A stretch of 64,000 bases of DNA from Verrucomicrobia bacterium Tous-C9LFEB (GTDB lineage: Bacteria; Verrucomicrobiota; Verrucomicrobiia; Methylacidiphilales; UBA1321), in contig NEUU01000006.1 in assembly GCA_002304345.1 (NCBI GenBank), positions 124,001 through 188,000 on the forward strand, written 5' to 3'. Under the pieces are notes generated by a model. That model saw nothing but the letters and a program-made list of their open reading frames with translations, ran no database searches and was not told the origin of the DNA. Position 1 is the first letter of the stretch. Each line of letters begins with the position of its first letter. Positions 1 through 9,723 of the stretch are shown here, piece after piece. The position numbers and the translations under genes were made by a program.

Positions 1-344
1 TCGGTCCCCTTCTTCGTCTTGGCAATGAAAAGCTGGCTCGCCTCGTCGAACCGCACGCCGGGAAACGGGCAGTTGTAGGTCTCGCGATTGGTCACGGCAC
101 TTTGCTCCTCGGCATAAGCGCCGGGAGAAAAGACGAGTTGCGCGCGGAACTCTTTTTTCGCCGCATCCCAGACGAGTTTATGGTCGTCCATGTCGCCGTA
201 GGCCCAGCTTTGGGGCGTTTCGGGACTGATGATCTGGACCTTGACCACTTTCGCGGACGCTGTGGACTTCGGAGTTTGCGCGGACAAAACGCCCGGCAGC
301 AAAAGGATTCCAACCCAGAACCAGCGGAAAAGTGGTCGCATCAT
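1..344 (-). CDS. Secreted protein of unknown function, C-terminus beyond the window
   Basis: Reading the minus strand from the ATG at 344 gives an open frame that runs off the left edge of the window, so only about 114 N-terminal residues are visible. It opens with a typical signal peptide: MMRP, a hydrophobic stretch with FWVGILLL, then a likely cleavage after LSA. The mature part is soluble-looking and mentions no family I recognise (SPETPQSWAYGD, then CPFPGVRFDE near the edge). Its start lies 11 bp downstream of the CPBP protease stop on the same strand, so the two are probably cotranscribed. Export to the periplasm or beyond is inferred; the function is unknown. Confidence 0.7.
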   Translation of the reverse strand, partial: MMRPLFRWFWVGILLLPGVLSAQTPKSTASAKVVKVQIISPETPQSWAYGDMDDHKLVWDAAKKEFRAQLVFSPGAYAEEQSAVTNRETYNCPFPGVRFDEASQLFIAKTKKGT

Positions 345-355
345 GGGCGCAGTTT

Positions 356-1066
356 TTACCAAAAGTACCAGCGTTGCGACACCAAAACGTAAACGCCGAG
401 TAACAAATTCGTGACGCCATGGGCAATCATGACCGCGCCGAGGCTCTTGGTGCGGATGAACCACCAACCGTAGAGCACACCGACCGCGAGGCCGAGCGGC
501 CATTGCACCCCATGAACGCAAGCAAAGGCGACGGTGGTAACGGCGAAGGAAAAGAATCCGTAGGTGCCCATGGGCACTTTCTCGAAGTTGTCATTGATGA
601 CGTCCTTCTGCGTCTCGGGAATCAGAAAGCGCATGAGGAAACCGCGCCAGAAGAGTTCCTCCATGATCGGGACGACAATCGTCGCGCCGAGAATGCGGAA
701 CGCGGCGAGTCCAGCGACCATTTCCCAACCCCAGCCGGAGTCCTTGAAGAGGAGCGGATTGAAGCCCTTGGATAATTCCTCTGTGGTGCGCTTGATCAGG
801 ACGAAATCGAGTCCGACCCAGATCACGCAGGCGATGGCCCCGATGGCGGCGGACTGCCAGATGATCGGTTTGGTGAGCGGACCGAACTCGGGGAAGCGGC
901 GCCAGAGGAGCACGAGGACCATGCCGACGCAAAAGGTCTTGATCGGATAGACGATGTAGACCGCGCGCGGGTCGAGCGATTCCAGCCAGAGAAAAAAGCC
1001 GAATAAAAAGAACGGCGCGAAATAGGGAAAAATCGGATCACTCGCAAGCTGCTTCCAAAACTTCAT
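356..1066 (-). CDS. CPBP-family intramembrane glutamic endopeptidase
   Basis: A 236-residue polytopic membrane protein carrying the three CPBP (CAAX protease and bacteriocin-processing) motifs: EELFWRG, a second segment with FACVHG, and a third with IAHGVTN. In this family the Glu pair and the two His residues form the intramembrane active site, so it is predicted to cleave within the inner membrane. Several variants are associated with exosortase protein sorting, and the arrangement here resembles that CAAX-prenyl-protease-related group, but no exosortase or PEP-CTERM protein is visible in this window. The leader region carries one arm of the dispersed palindromic repeat. The substrate is unknown. 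Confidence 0.85.
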   Translation of the reverse strand: MKFWKQLASDPIFPYFAPFFLFGFFLWLESLDPRAVYIVYPIKTFCVGMVLVLLWRRFPEFGPLTKPIIWQSAAIGAIACVIWVGLDFVLIKRTTEELSKGFNPLLFKDSGWGWEMVAGLAAFRILGATIVVPIMEELFWRGFLMRFLIPETQKDVINDNFEKVPMGTYGFFSFAVTTVAFACVHGVQWPLGLAVGVLYGWWFIRTKSLGAVMIAHGVTNLLLGVYVLVSQRWYFW

Positions 1067-1093
1067 GACTGGGGTCCTTGATTGAGGGAGGAA

Positions 1094-1125
1094 TTTTTGA
1101 CGAAATTAACGGAATTTACGAAATG
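1094..1125. repeat. Single arm of the family-A palindromic repeat
   Basis: This stretch contains GACGAAATTAACGGAATT followed by TACGAAATG, the outer arm of the nested palindromic element found complete at 4458, 23564, 28134, 34215 and 34964. No matching second arm lies nearby, so this is a solo or decayed copy. It sits between the U32 peptidase stop and the CPBP protease start. Confidence 0.85.
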
Positions 1126-1149
1126 AGGGAAAGACTTTAAAAAAGGATT

Positions 1150-3636
<2,487 letters not shown>

Positions 3637-3753
3637 GGAATGGGGGGAGCGTTTATCAATACCACCGATCCCGGCTCGCGGCAATAACCGAACTCCCGCT
3701 TACCAGTTGAAAAATTCCAAATCGCGGCGATGATAGGAGCCATCCTTTTCATC

Positions 3754-4446
3754 ATGAAGAAATCTCCCGCGACGAAACCCGCCTATGTGGATCTCGGCTT
3801 TGCCAAGGTCGATCTCCAGCGCCGCCACCGGCAGGGGCATGGCGAGGTCATTTTTGCCCCCGGCAAGACCGCCGCGCAGATCACGGCCATCGCCCGGGAA
3901 TTGATCAAGCGCGAGGGGTTCGCCCTCGTCTCCCGCATCGATCCGGCCCAAGCCCGCGCCGTGCGCAAAAGCTTCCGCAAATCGGTCTGGCACGAAACCG
4001 CGCGAATTCTCACCATCGGCCAGCAAAAGATTCCCCCCCTGCCCGGTTTTGTCGCCGTGCTGTGCGCCGGAACGAGTGATCTGCCCGTCGCGGAGGAAGC
4101 GGCGGTCACCGCCGAGTCGTTCGGCCAGCCGGTGAAGCGGATCTATGACGTCGGCGTGGCGGGACTGCATCGGCTCCTCGCGCATGAGGACGGCCTCCGC
4201 GATGCCCGCGTGCTCATTGTCGTCGCCGGAATGGAAGGCGCATTGCCGAGCGTGGTCGCGGGACTCGTCGACCGCCCTGTCATCGCAGTGCCGACCAGTG
4301 TCGGTTACGGCGCCAGCTTTGGCGGCGTGGCGGCGTTGCTCGGGATGCTCAACTCGTGCGGGTCCGGGGTCACCGTCGTGAATATTGATAATGGATTTGG
4401 CGCAGCCTTCGCGGCAGTGCAGATCAACCGGCTTTCGATTAAATAA
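3754..4446 (+). CDS. larB: LarB, nickel-pincer nucleotide cofactor biosynthesis carboxylase/hydrolase
   Basis: A 230-residue protein related to PurE (AIR carboxylase). The N-terminal third has the LarB-specific GHGEVIF and SVWHETAR segments. The C-terminal domain has the PurE-like nucleotide fold with CAGTSDLPVAEEA, VAGMEGALPSVV and VGYGASFGG. LarB carboxylates nicotinic acid adenine dinucleotide and removes AMP, the first step in making the nickel-pincer cofactor of lactate racemase-type enzymes. The ATG at 3754 follows an AGGAG at 3735-3739; an in-frame ATG at 3730 is an alternative start. It is followed by larC, separated by a copy of the palindromic repeat. No larE or larA homologue is in the window. 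Confidence 0.92.
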   Translation: MKKSPATKPAYVDLGFAKVDLQRRHRQGHGEVIFAPGKTAAQITAIARELIKREGFALVSRIDPAQARAVRKSFRKSVWHETARILTIGQQKIPPLPGFVAVLCAGTSDLPVAEEAAVTAESFGQPVKRIYDVGVAGLHRLLAHEDGLRDARVLIVVAGMEGALPSVVAGLVDRPVIAVPTSVGYGASFGGVAALLGMLNSCGSGVTVVNIDNGFGAAFAAVQINRLSIK

Positions 4447-4457
4447 AATCAAGACAG

Positions 4458-4627
4458 TTTTTGACGAAATTAACGGAATTTACGAAATTGAAAACAAACC
4501 GATTGATTAATCAGGAAATCAAGAAAATCGTGCTGAGATTCTGACAGAGATTCCTACCTTCCTGAGTTCCTGATTCAAAATGCCTTTCTCTCCCATTTCG
4601 TAAATTCCGTTAATTTCGTCAAAAAAA
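4458..4627. repeat. Family-A nested palindromic repeat, complete copy between larB and larC
   Basis: The outer arms are GACGAAATTAACGGAATT at the left and its reverse complement (AATTCCGTTAATTTCGTC) at the right. The inner arms read TTAATCAGGAA at the left and TTTCCTGAGTTCCTGATT-like at the right. The centre is unique sequence. The right arm ends 8 nt before the larC start, so the element occupies the larC leader. Confidence 0.92.
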
Positions 4628-4634
4628 TCCCCCT

Positions 4635-5999
4635 ATGCAAACGCTCTACTTCAATTGTTTTTCCGGTGCCAGCGGCGACATGCTCGTCGGCTCGCTGATC
4701 GATCTCGGCGTGAAACTTTCCGCCATTGAATGGGAACTCGGAAAGCTCGAGTTGCCGGACAAATTTCATCTCCACGCCAATCGCGACCAGCGCCAGAACG
4801 TGACCGGAATCAAGTTCACCGTGCACGACGAATCGACGCACCAATGCTGCGGTCACGAGCACGAACATCAGCATGCGGAACACTCCCATTCCCACCCGCA
4901 TGAACATGCGCACGAATCTGAGCATTCCCATGATCACGAGCACGCTCACGAGGATGCGGACGACGGCAGCGAGTTCATCCACGAGCAAGGGCACGAACAC
5001 AGTCACGAGCATGAACACGAACATACCCATGGGCGCAATCACGAGGAGATCCGCAAGCTGATCAACGACAGCGCGCTCTCCGATTTCGTGAAGCAACGAG
5101 CCCTTGCGGTTTTCCAACGCATCGCGGTAGTCGAAGGCAAGATCCACGGCGTCGCGCCGGAGAAGATCACCTTCCACGAAGTCGGTGCGCTCGATTCGAT
5201 CATCGACATTATCAGCTTCTGCGTCGGCATCGAAAAACTCGGTCGGCCCCGCGTGCTGGCGAGTCCGCTGGTCGAAGGCACCGGCTGGGTCGATTGCGCG
5301 CATGGCCGCTTTCCCGTTCCCTCCACCGCCACGCTGGAACTGCTCGCGGGCATTCCACTGACGCAGGTCGACGAACCGCATGAGCTCCTCACCCCAACCG
5401 GTGCGGCGTTGCTGGCCGAGTTCGCCGAAGGGTTCGCGCCAATGCAGGGATTGAAGACCGAGAAGGTCGGCTATGGCCTCGGCACGCGCCATTTGAAATC
5501 CCGGCCCAACGTGGTCCGCGCGATTCTCGGCGAAGTGGTGGAAGCGTCCACGACCGCTGCGGAAGAACAGGACACAATTGTTGTGCTCGAGACGAATCTC
5601 GACGATCTGCCGGGCGAGTTGATCGGCGACGCGCAGGAAAAGCTGTTCGCCGCCGGAGCGCTCGATGTGTTTTATCAACCGATCCAGATGAAGAAAAACC
5701 GCCCCGGCGTCTTGCTCTCCGTGCTCGCCTCGCCTGCCGATGCGGACAAGCTGGCCGATTTGATTCTCACGCACACCTCCGCCTTTGGCGTGCGTCGCAC
5801 GACCGCCGAGCGCACGAAATTGCGCCGCGAGATCAAGACGGTGACCACGCCGTTCGGCGCGGTGGAAGTGAAGCTCGGTTATCGCGGCGACAAGCTGGTG
5901 CAGGTTGCGCCCGAATTTGAATCGGCCCGCAAGATTGCCGACGCGAAGAATGTGCCGTTGCAAAAAGTGTACGACGCCGCGCGGCAGGCGGTCAGCTAA
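4635..5999 (+). CDS. larC: LarC, nickel insertion protein, single-frame with a His-rich insert
   Basis: A 454-residue LarC homologue with the family start YFNCFSGASGDM and later EVGALDSIIDI, GTGWVDCAHG, LTPTGAALL and ETNLDDLPGE. LarC inserts nickel into the pyridinium-3,5-bisthiocarboxylate mononucleotide made by LarB and LarE. Residues about 70-138 form a strikingly His/Glu-rich segment (repeated HEH, HSH, HAH units), typical of a metal-binding store. In Lactobacillus larC is split into larC1/larC2 and read through by frameshifting; here one uninterrupted frame covers both parts. There is no obvious Shine-Dalgarno: the start follows the repeat's right arm and AAAATCCCCCT. Confidence 0.94.
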   Translation: MQTLYFNCFSGASGDMLVGSLIDLGVKLSAIEWELGKLELPDKFHLHANRDQRQNVTGIKFTVHDESTHQCCGHEHEHQHAEHSHSHPHEHAHESEHSHDHEHAHEDADDGSEFIHEQGHEHSHEHEHEHTHGRNHEEIRKLINDSALSDFVKQRALAVFQRIAVVEGKIHGVAPEKITFHEVGALDSIIDIISFCVGIEKLGRPRVLASPLVEGTGWVDCAHGRFPVPSTATLELLAGIPLTQVDEPHELLTPTGAALLAEFAEGFAPMQGLKTEKVGYGLGTRHLKSRPNVVRAILGEVVEASTTAAEEQDTIVVLETNLDDLPGELIGDAQEKLFAAGALDVFYQPIQMKKNRPGVLLSVLASPADADKLADLILTHTSAFGVRRTTAERTKLRREIKTVTTPFGAVEVKLGYRGDKLVQVAPEFESARKIADAKNVPLQKVYDAARQAVS

Positions 6000-6016
6000 C
6001 CTATTCCTCTACCACT

Positions 6017-6910
6017 ATGAAACCCACCATTGCGTTTGTCGGAGTCGGTCGCATGGGCGCCAACATGGCGCGCCGTTTGAAAGATCAGGGCTACACGGTC
6101 ACCGCCGTGTATGACGCGCAGGCACCGTCGGCGGTGGAACTCGCCGGGGAGCTTTCGTGTACGGCGGCCACCACGCTCGCGGAAGTCACGGCCTCAGCGG
6201 ACATCATCATCACGGTCGTGACCGACGATGCGGCGATGCGGAACATTTTCACCAACGCGACGGACAACCTGCTCGTGAACGCGAAGGGCAAGACCTTCCT
6301 CAATTGCGCGACGGTGACGCCGTCGCTGCATGTGGAGATCGAAGCGCTCGCCGCGAAAGCCGGCGCCGCATCGCTCGAGGCGTGCATGGCATCAAGCATC
6401 ACCCAGGCACGCGAAGGCACGCTCTATTTGATGTGCGCGGGCAAAGAGAACGTCTTCGAAAACGTAAAACCCGTGCTTACATCGCTGAGTGCGTCGCTAC
6501 GGTACATCGATGCCGCCGGAACCGCTGCGCAGGTGAAGGCACTGGTGAACATGGTGATGAATATCAACACGGCGGGACTGGCGGAAGGTCTTGGGCTGGG
6601 CCACGCGCTCGGGCTCGATCTGACCATGCTGCGCGAGGTGTTTTCCCAAACCGGCGCGGCGTCGCGCGTGCTCGTCACCGATGGAGAGGATATGCAGAAC
6701 CGCGATCATACGTGCTTCTTTTCCGCGGCACATGCCGCGAAGGATTCCGGTATCGCGCTCTCGCTGGCGCAGGAAGCGCAGCTCACGCTCCCCCTCGCCA
6801 CCGCGACGAAAGCGCAGTACGACGAGATGGTGAAGCGCGGACTCGGCCAGCTCGACAAGTCGGGCGTGGCGGAGTTGACGTTCCCAGGTCGGGGCCAGAC
6901 GGCGGGCTGA
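6017..6910 (+). CDS. NAD(P)-dependent beta-hydroxyacid dehydrogenase-like oxidoreductase
   Basis: A 297-residue protein with an N-terminal Rossmann motif GVGRMGANMARRL and a C-terminal all-helical domain containing VKALVNMVMN, where the conserved catalytic Lys of 3-hydroxyisobutyrate / tartronate semialdehyde dehydrogenases sits. Its length matches the family (about 290-300). The loop usually reading DAPVSGG reads LEACMASSITQAREGTL here, so the exact substrate cannot be assigned. It starts 17 bp after larC on the same strand and may be cotranscribed, which would hint at a hydroxyacid substrate linked to a Lar-type racemase; that is inference only. Confidence 0.88.
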   Translation: MKPTIAFVGVGRMGANMARRLKDQGYTVTAVYDAQAPSAVELAGELSCTAATTLAEVTASADIIITVVTDDAAMRNIFTNATDNLLVNAKGKTFLNCATVTPSLHVEIEALAAKAGAASLEACMASSITQAREGTLYLMCAGKENVFENVKPVLTSLSASLRYIDAAGTAAQVKALVNMVMNINTAGLAEGLGLGHALGLDLTMLREVFSQTGAASRVLVTDGEDMQNRDHTCFFSAAHAAKDSGIALSLAQEAQLTLPLATATKAQYDEMVKRGLGQLDKSGVAELTFPGRGQTAG

Positions 6911-6979
6911 TTTATCCGCAATCGCGGCAGGCCCCTTTGGGATTGAATTTCGTCCGACGTTGGGGCCAACTATAGTTTC

Positions 6980-7390
6980 ATGCTGAACTTCGGAGCCGCC
7001 ATTGAATCCCTTGAATATGCCAGCAAAAGCCGCAGCATGGCAGAAGCGGCATCCATCGTTGGCTGGTTTGATGGACTGATTCTCTTCGCCTTCTTTGCTT
7101 GCACATTATGGGGCTTGATTGACTATCAAAAATCGAAGGGTCGCAAGCATGCATGGAAGATCTGCCACCCCTCCTCTTTTCTGGCGGGTATCTTTATCGC
7201 CATTCATTTTGCTCTCGGCATTCAAAAGGAAGCCTTCCGATCGGCTTCCGGCATGGGCGAACAGGCACGCCTTTGGCCACCGATGACTTTGTGTGTGCTA
7301 GTACTGGGCAATCTCTGCTTCGCCTATTATTTCACATGGAAAGAGGCCTCGAAGAATGCCAACCAAGAGGACGAAAAGCCGCTCTCCTGA
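6980..7390 (+). CDS. Small integral membrane protein of unknown function
   Basis: A 136-residue protein with three or so hydrophobic segments: about residues 28-46 (GLILFAFFACTLWGLI), 66-80 (FLAGIFIAIHFAL) and 100-117 (TLCVLVLGNLCFAYYF). It has a charged C-terminal tail ending NQEDEKPLS. No motif ties it to a known family. It is about 70 bp downstream of the dehydrogenase and 28 bp upstream of the next gene, all on the plus strand, and its base composition is slightly less GC-rich than that of its neighbours. Confidence 0.65.
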   Translation: MLNFGAAIESLEYASKSRSMAEAASIVGWFDGLILFAFFACTLWGLIDYQKSKGRKHAWKICHPSSFLAGIFIAIHFALGIQKEAFRSASGMGEQARLWPPMTLCVLVLGNLCFAYYFTWKEASKNANQEDEKPLS

Positions 7391-7417
7391 TTTTCAAAAA
7401 CATTCGCCATCACACCT

Positions 7418-7933
7418 GTGCCCCTGCCCATCTTCAACGCCAACGGACTGCTGCCCTCGGGCATCCATGATTGCTCGCTCGCCGAGGCGGAAAAGCGGTT
7501 CGTCCTGAACCCACATCGCGCGGAGATGTGGCAGCGGCTGCTGAAATTCGTCGACTGGACGCGGTCACTCGATACGTTCGACATCCTGTACCTGGACGGC
7601 GGTTATATCAGTGACAAGCCGCGCCCGGAGGACATCGATGTGATCCTGCAGACGCGGGCGAAGTATGGCACCGAAGCGCTGGAAAGCATGACGCCGTTTT
7701 TCCTGAAGGGACTCGATACGATTTTCTCCGAGTACGGGGTGCATCTCCATTTCTGGAGCGAGGGATTTCCCGGCGGCATCCACGATTTCCGGCTCTTCTT
7801 TCAATACGTGCGCCCGCAGGACGCCGCGCCTCGCGGTCTCGCTCCCGGCGCGACCAAGGGCATTCTGCGCGTGCAATTCAACGGACGCACGGTCCCCTTG
7901 CCACAACGCGAACTGGCGGAGGCCTCCTCATGA
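7418..7933 (+). CDS. Minimal nucleotidyltransferase-like protein, DUF6932-type
   Basis: A 171-residue protein starting at GTG. The early segment GIHDCSLAEAEKRF and the later YLDGGYISDKPRPEDIDV resemble DUF6932 proteins. Residues 61-75 fit the minimal nucleotidyltransferase pattern hG[GS]-x9-DhDh (G61-G62, then D72-I-D74), which in polymerase-beta-fold enzymes places two catalytic Asp residues. So it may be an NTP-transferase of the MNT sort. It overlaps the next gene by 4 bp (ATGA), indicating translational coupling and joint action. Toxin-antitoxin or defence roles are possible for such pairs, but nothing in the sequence proves this. Confidence 0.7.
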   Translation: MPLPIFNANGLLPSGIHDCSLAEAEKRFVLNPHRAEMWQRLLKFVDWTRSLDTFDILYLDGGYISDKPRPEDIDVILQTRAKYGTEALESMTPFFLKGLDTIFSEYGVHLHFWSEGFPGGIHDFRLFFQYVRPQDAAPRGLAPGATKGILRVQFNGRTVPLPQRELAEASS

Positions 7934-8886
7934 CCTGGCGCGAAAATCTCGATCAGCAAGCGCGCCGGTTGCACCAGCAGATCGCCGCGACGCAACGGCT
8001 CGTGCTCGATGCGGGCGGCAGCGAGGAACAGCTCACACAGGCGTGCGCGCCCTATTATCAACTCCTCGACCGGCTCTATACGGAGGACCTTCCCCTCGCG
8101 AATGCGATGGACGACTCCGATCTGCTCCTGCACCTCGACGGGTCGGGACTGCAGACGGTCAATCCCCGGCTCTCCCTCGTCGCGGGTGTCTTTGGCGATG
8201 TGCGCAAACAGGTCAGCACGATGATCAAGACGTTGGCCGGGGCCATGCACGAAACCCTGACGCTACCGAAAGAGATCGACCTCGGTCTCTGTTCGTTCGC
8301 GCGGGGCAGCCTCTATCTCGGCTTCAGCCTGCCCGAGCCGGGCGAGAATTATAAATTCCTCAGTGGTGATCCCCTCGTCGCCGCGAGCCGCGAGGCGTTG
8401 CACACCATCGGCGCGCTCACGGGCGATCTCGACCGCATGGATGCCTACGAAAAGGTCGTCCACGATTTTCCCGATCCGCTGCTGCGCGATGCGGGGCTGA
8501 CCGCCGTTGTCCACCTCGCCCCCTCGGGCCGGCGCGGTATCGAGACGGTCGATCTCACCGGCAATTGTCTCCCCGACAAACGGTGGCGGCATCTCACGCT
8601 CGACACCCGGCAGCGGGTCAAGACGTGGCTCGACAAACCAGTGCTCGGCACGGAATCGGTCACGCTCGTGGGGACGGTGCGCGAGATCGACCTCGACGCC
8701 CGCCGCATTGAATTGCGCCAGATCGAGAGCAACGAACTGACCTCGCTACGGGGGATTTATCCGGCCGGGTACGACCGCGTGGCCAAGTCGTGGATCGATC
8801 ACCGCGTGCGGCTCACGGGCAGAGTGGAGTCGTTTCAGGGCAAGCCCCGCCTCATGCAGGTCGCTCAACTCGACGTTATTGGTTAA
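7930..8886 (+). CDS. Unknown partner protein coupled to the nucleotidyltransferase-like gene
   Basis: A 318-residue soluble protein. Residues 1-80 look helical and charged (QQARRLHQQIAATQ). The middle contains DLGLCSFARGSLYLGFS. The C-terminal third (ESVTLVGTVREIDLDARRIE, then RVRLTGRVES) looks like an all-beta module of the kind seen in OB-like or SH3-like folds. No catalytic motif is recognisable. Because it overlaps the upstream DUF6932-like gene by 4 bp, the two are likely a functional pair. I would not assign a function. Confidence 0.75.
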   Translation: MTWRENLDQQARRLHQQIAATQRLVLDAGGSEEQLTQACAPYYQLLDRLYTEDLPLANAMDDSDLLLHLDGSGLQTVNPRLSLVAGVFGDVRKQVSTMIKTLAGAMHETLTLPKEIDLGLCSFARGSLYLGFSLPEPGENYKFLSGDPLVAASREALHTIGALTGDLDRMDAYEKVVHDFPDPLLRDAGLTAVVHLAPSGRRGIETVDLTGNCLPDKRWRHLTLDTRQRVKTWLDKPVLGTESVTLVGTVREIDLDARRIELRQIESNELTSLRGIYPAGYDRVAKSWIDHRVRLTGRVESFQGKPRLMQVAQLDVIG

Positions 8887-8943
8887 TTCACACCCCAAAA
8901 ACGGCCATGGACACGCCGCAGCGCACCCTCTAGGATCACGGTC

Positions 8944-9660
8944 ATGTCCGATCCGGATTCCACAGAACCCGTACCGTCGCCCTTTGAATTGCCGCCGCTT
9001 GCCCAGTTGGGAGCGGTGACTGGACGCTTTGTCCATGATCTCGCCAATGACATTTCCAGCGCCGCCACCTTGATGACTCTCATCGCCGAACCGGACAGCG
9101 GCAACGCTCCCGCCAAAGAGGATCTCGACGAACTCAACGCCGCGCTCGAACGAGCCGTGACGCAGATTCATCATTTCGGCGCGACGGTCCGTTCGTTGCG
9201 TCCCGCTCCCGAGCCGGTGCCGTACTCTCAAATTGAGGGATCGATCCAGGCGCTCGGCACACACCACGGACTTTCGCTGACCGTCGATCCCAGCGTCACG
9301 CCTACCACCCTCGTGTTGTGTCATCCCACGTGGTTGCTCCATTGCCTCGACTACACCGCGCGGCTGCATCCCTCCCCCGAAACGCGCGTGACGCTCTCGC
9401 TCGTTCCCGCCAAATCCGTCACGCCGCCTGTCGATTTTTATTCCATCGACAAGCCGAGCCATCTGTTCAGCGTCGTCTTCGCCTTTCCCGCCGGAGCCTC
9501 CATCCCGGCGCTGAATGAAAAGAAGACGGAGAATCAACCCTACTTCATCACGCATGAACTGCTGCGCCACATGCGGGGTTTCCTCCTGCAAACCACACGA
9601 TCAGGCTGCGTACTCCTGAGCTTCTATTGGAACTCGCAACCCACCACCCCAATCGACTAG
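8944..9660 (+). CDS. Degenerate histidine kinase or histidine phosphotransferase-like protein
   Basis: A 238-residue cytoplasmic protein. Residues 22-45 (GAVTGRFVHDLAND, with His31) resemble the H-box of the dimerisation/phosphotransfer helix of histidine kinases. The second half (about 80-230) has the spacing of a GHKL-like domain but no N, G1 or G2 ATP-binding motif. This is the architecture of ChpT/Spo0B-type phosphotransferases, which pass phosphate between response regulators without using ATP. No response regulator or sensor is adjacent. It could equally be a kinase that has lost ATPase function. The family call is inference from one motif and the layout. Confidence 0.5.
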   Translation: MSDPDSTEPVPSPFELPPLAQLGAVTGRFVHDLANDISSAATLMTLIAEPDSGNAPAKEDLDELNAALERAVTQIHHFGATVRSLRPAPEPVPYSQIEGSIQALGTHHGLSLTVDPSVTPTTLVLCHPTWLLHCLDYTARLHPSPETRVTLSLVPAKSVTPPVDFYSIDKPSHLFSVVFAFPAGASIPALNEKKTENQPYFITHELLRHMRGFLLQTTRSGCVLLSFYWNSQPTTPID

Positions 9661-9723
9661 ATTCTGGGTACTGTCGACAGTCGAAAGCCCTGGCGCCAGA
9701 GCCCTATCAAAATTTCCCCATAT

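Noticed and set aside
4575-5963. A 462-residue minus-strand frame opposite larC
   Set aside because: Antisense to larC; its Met/Val/Phe-rich middle mirrors the His-rich codons of larC. Shadow.
4635-5999. A programmed frameshift in larC
   Set aside because: The frame is continuous through the point where larC1 and larC2 meet in lactobacilli, so no shift is needed.
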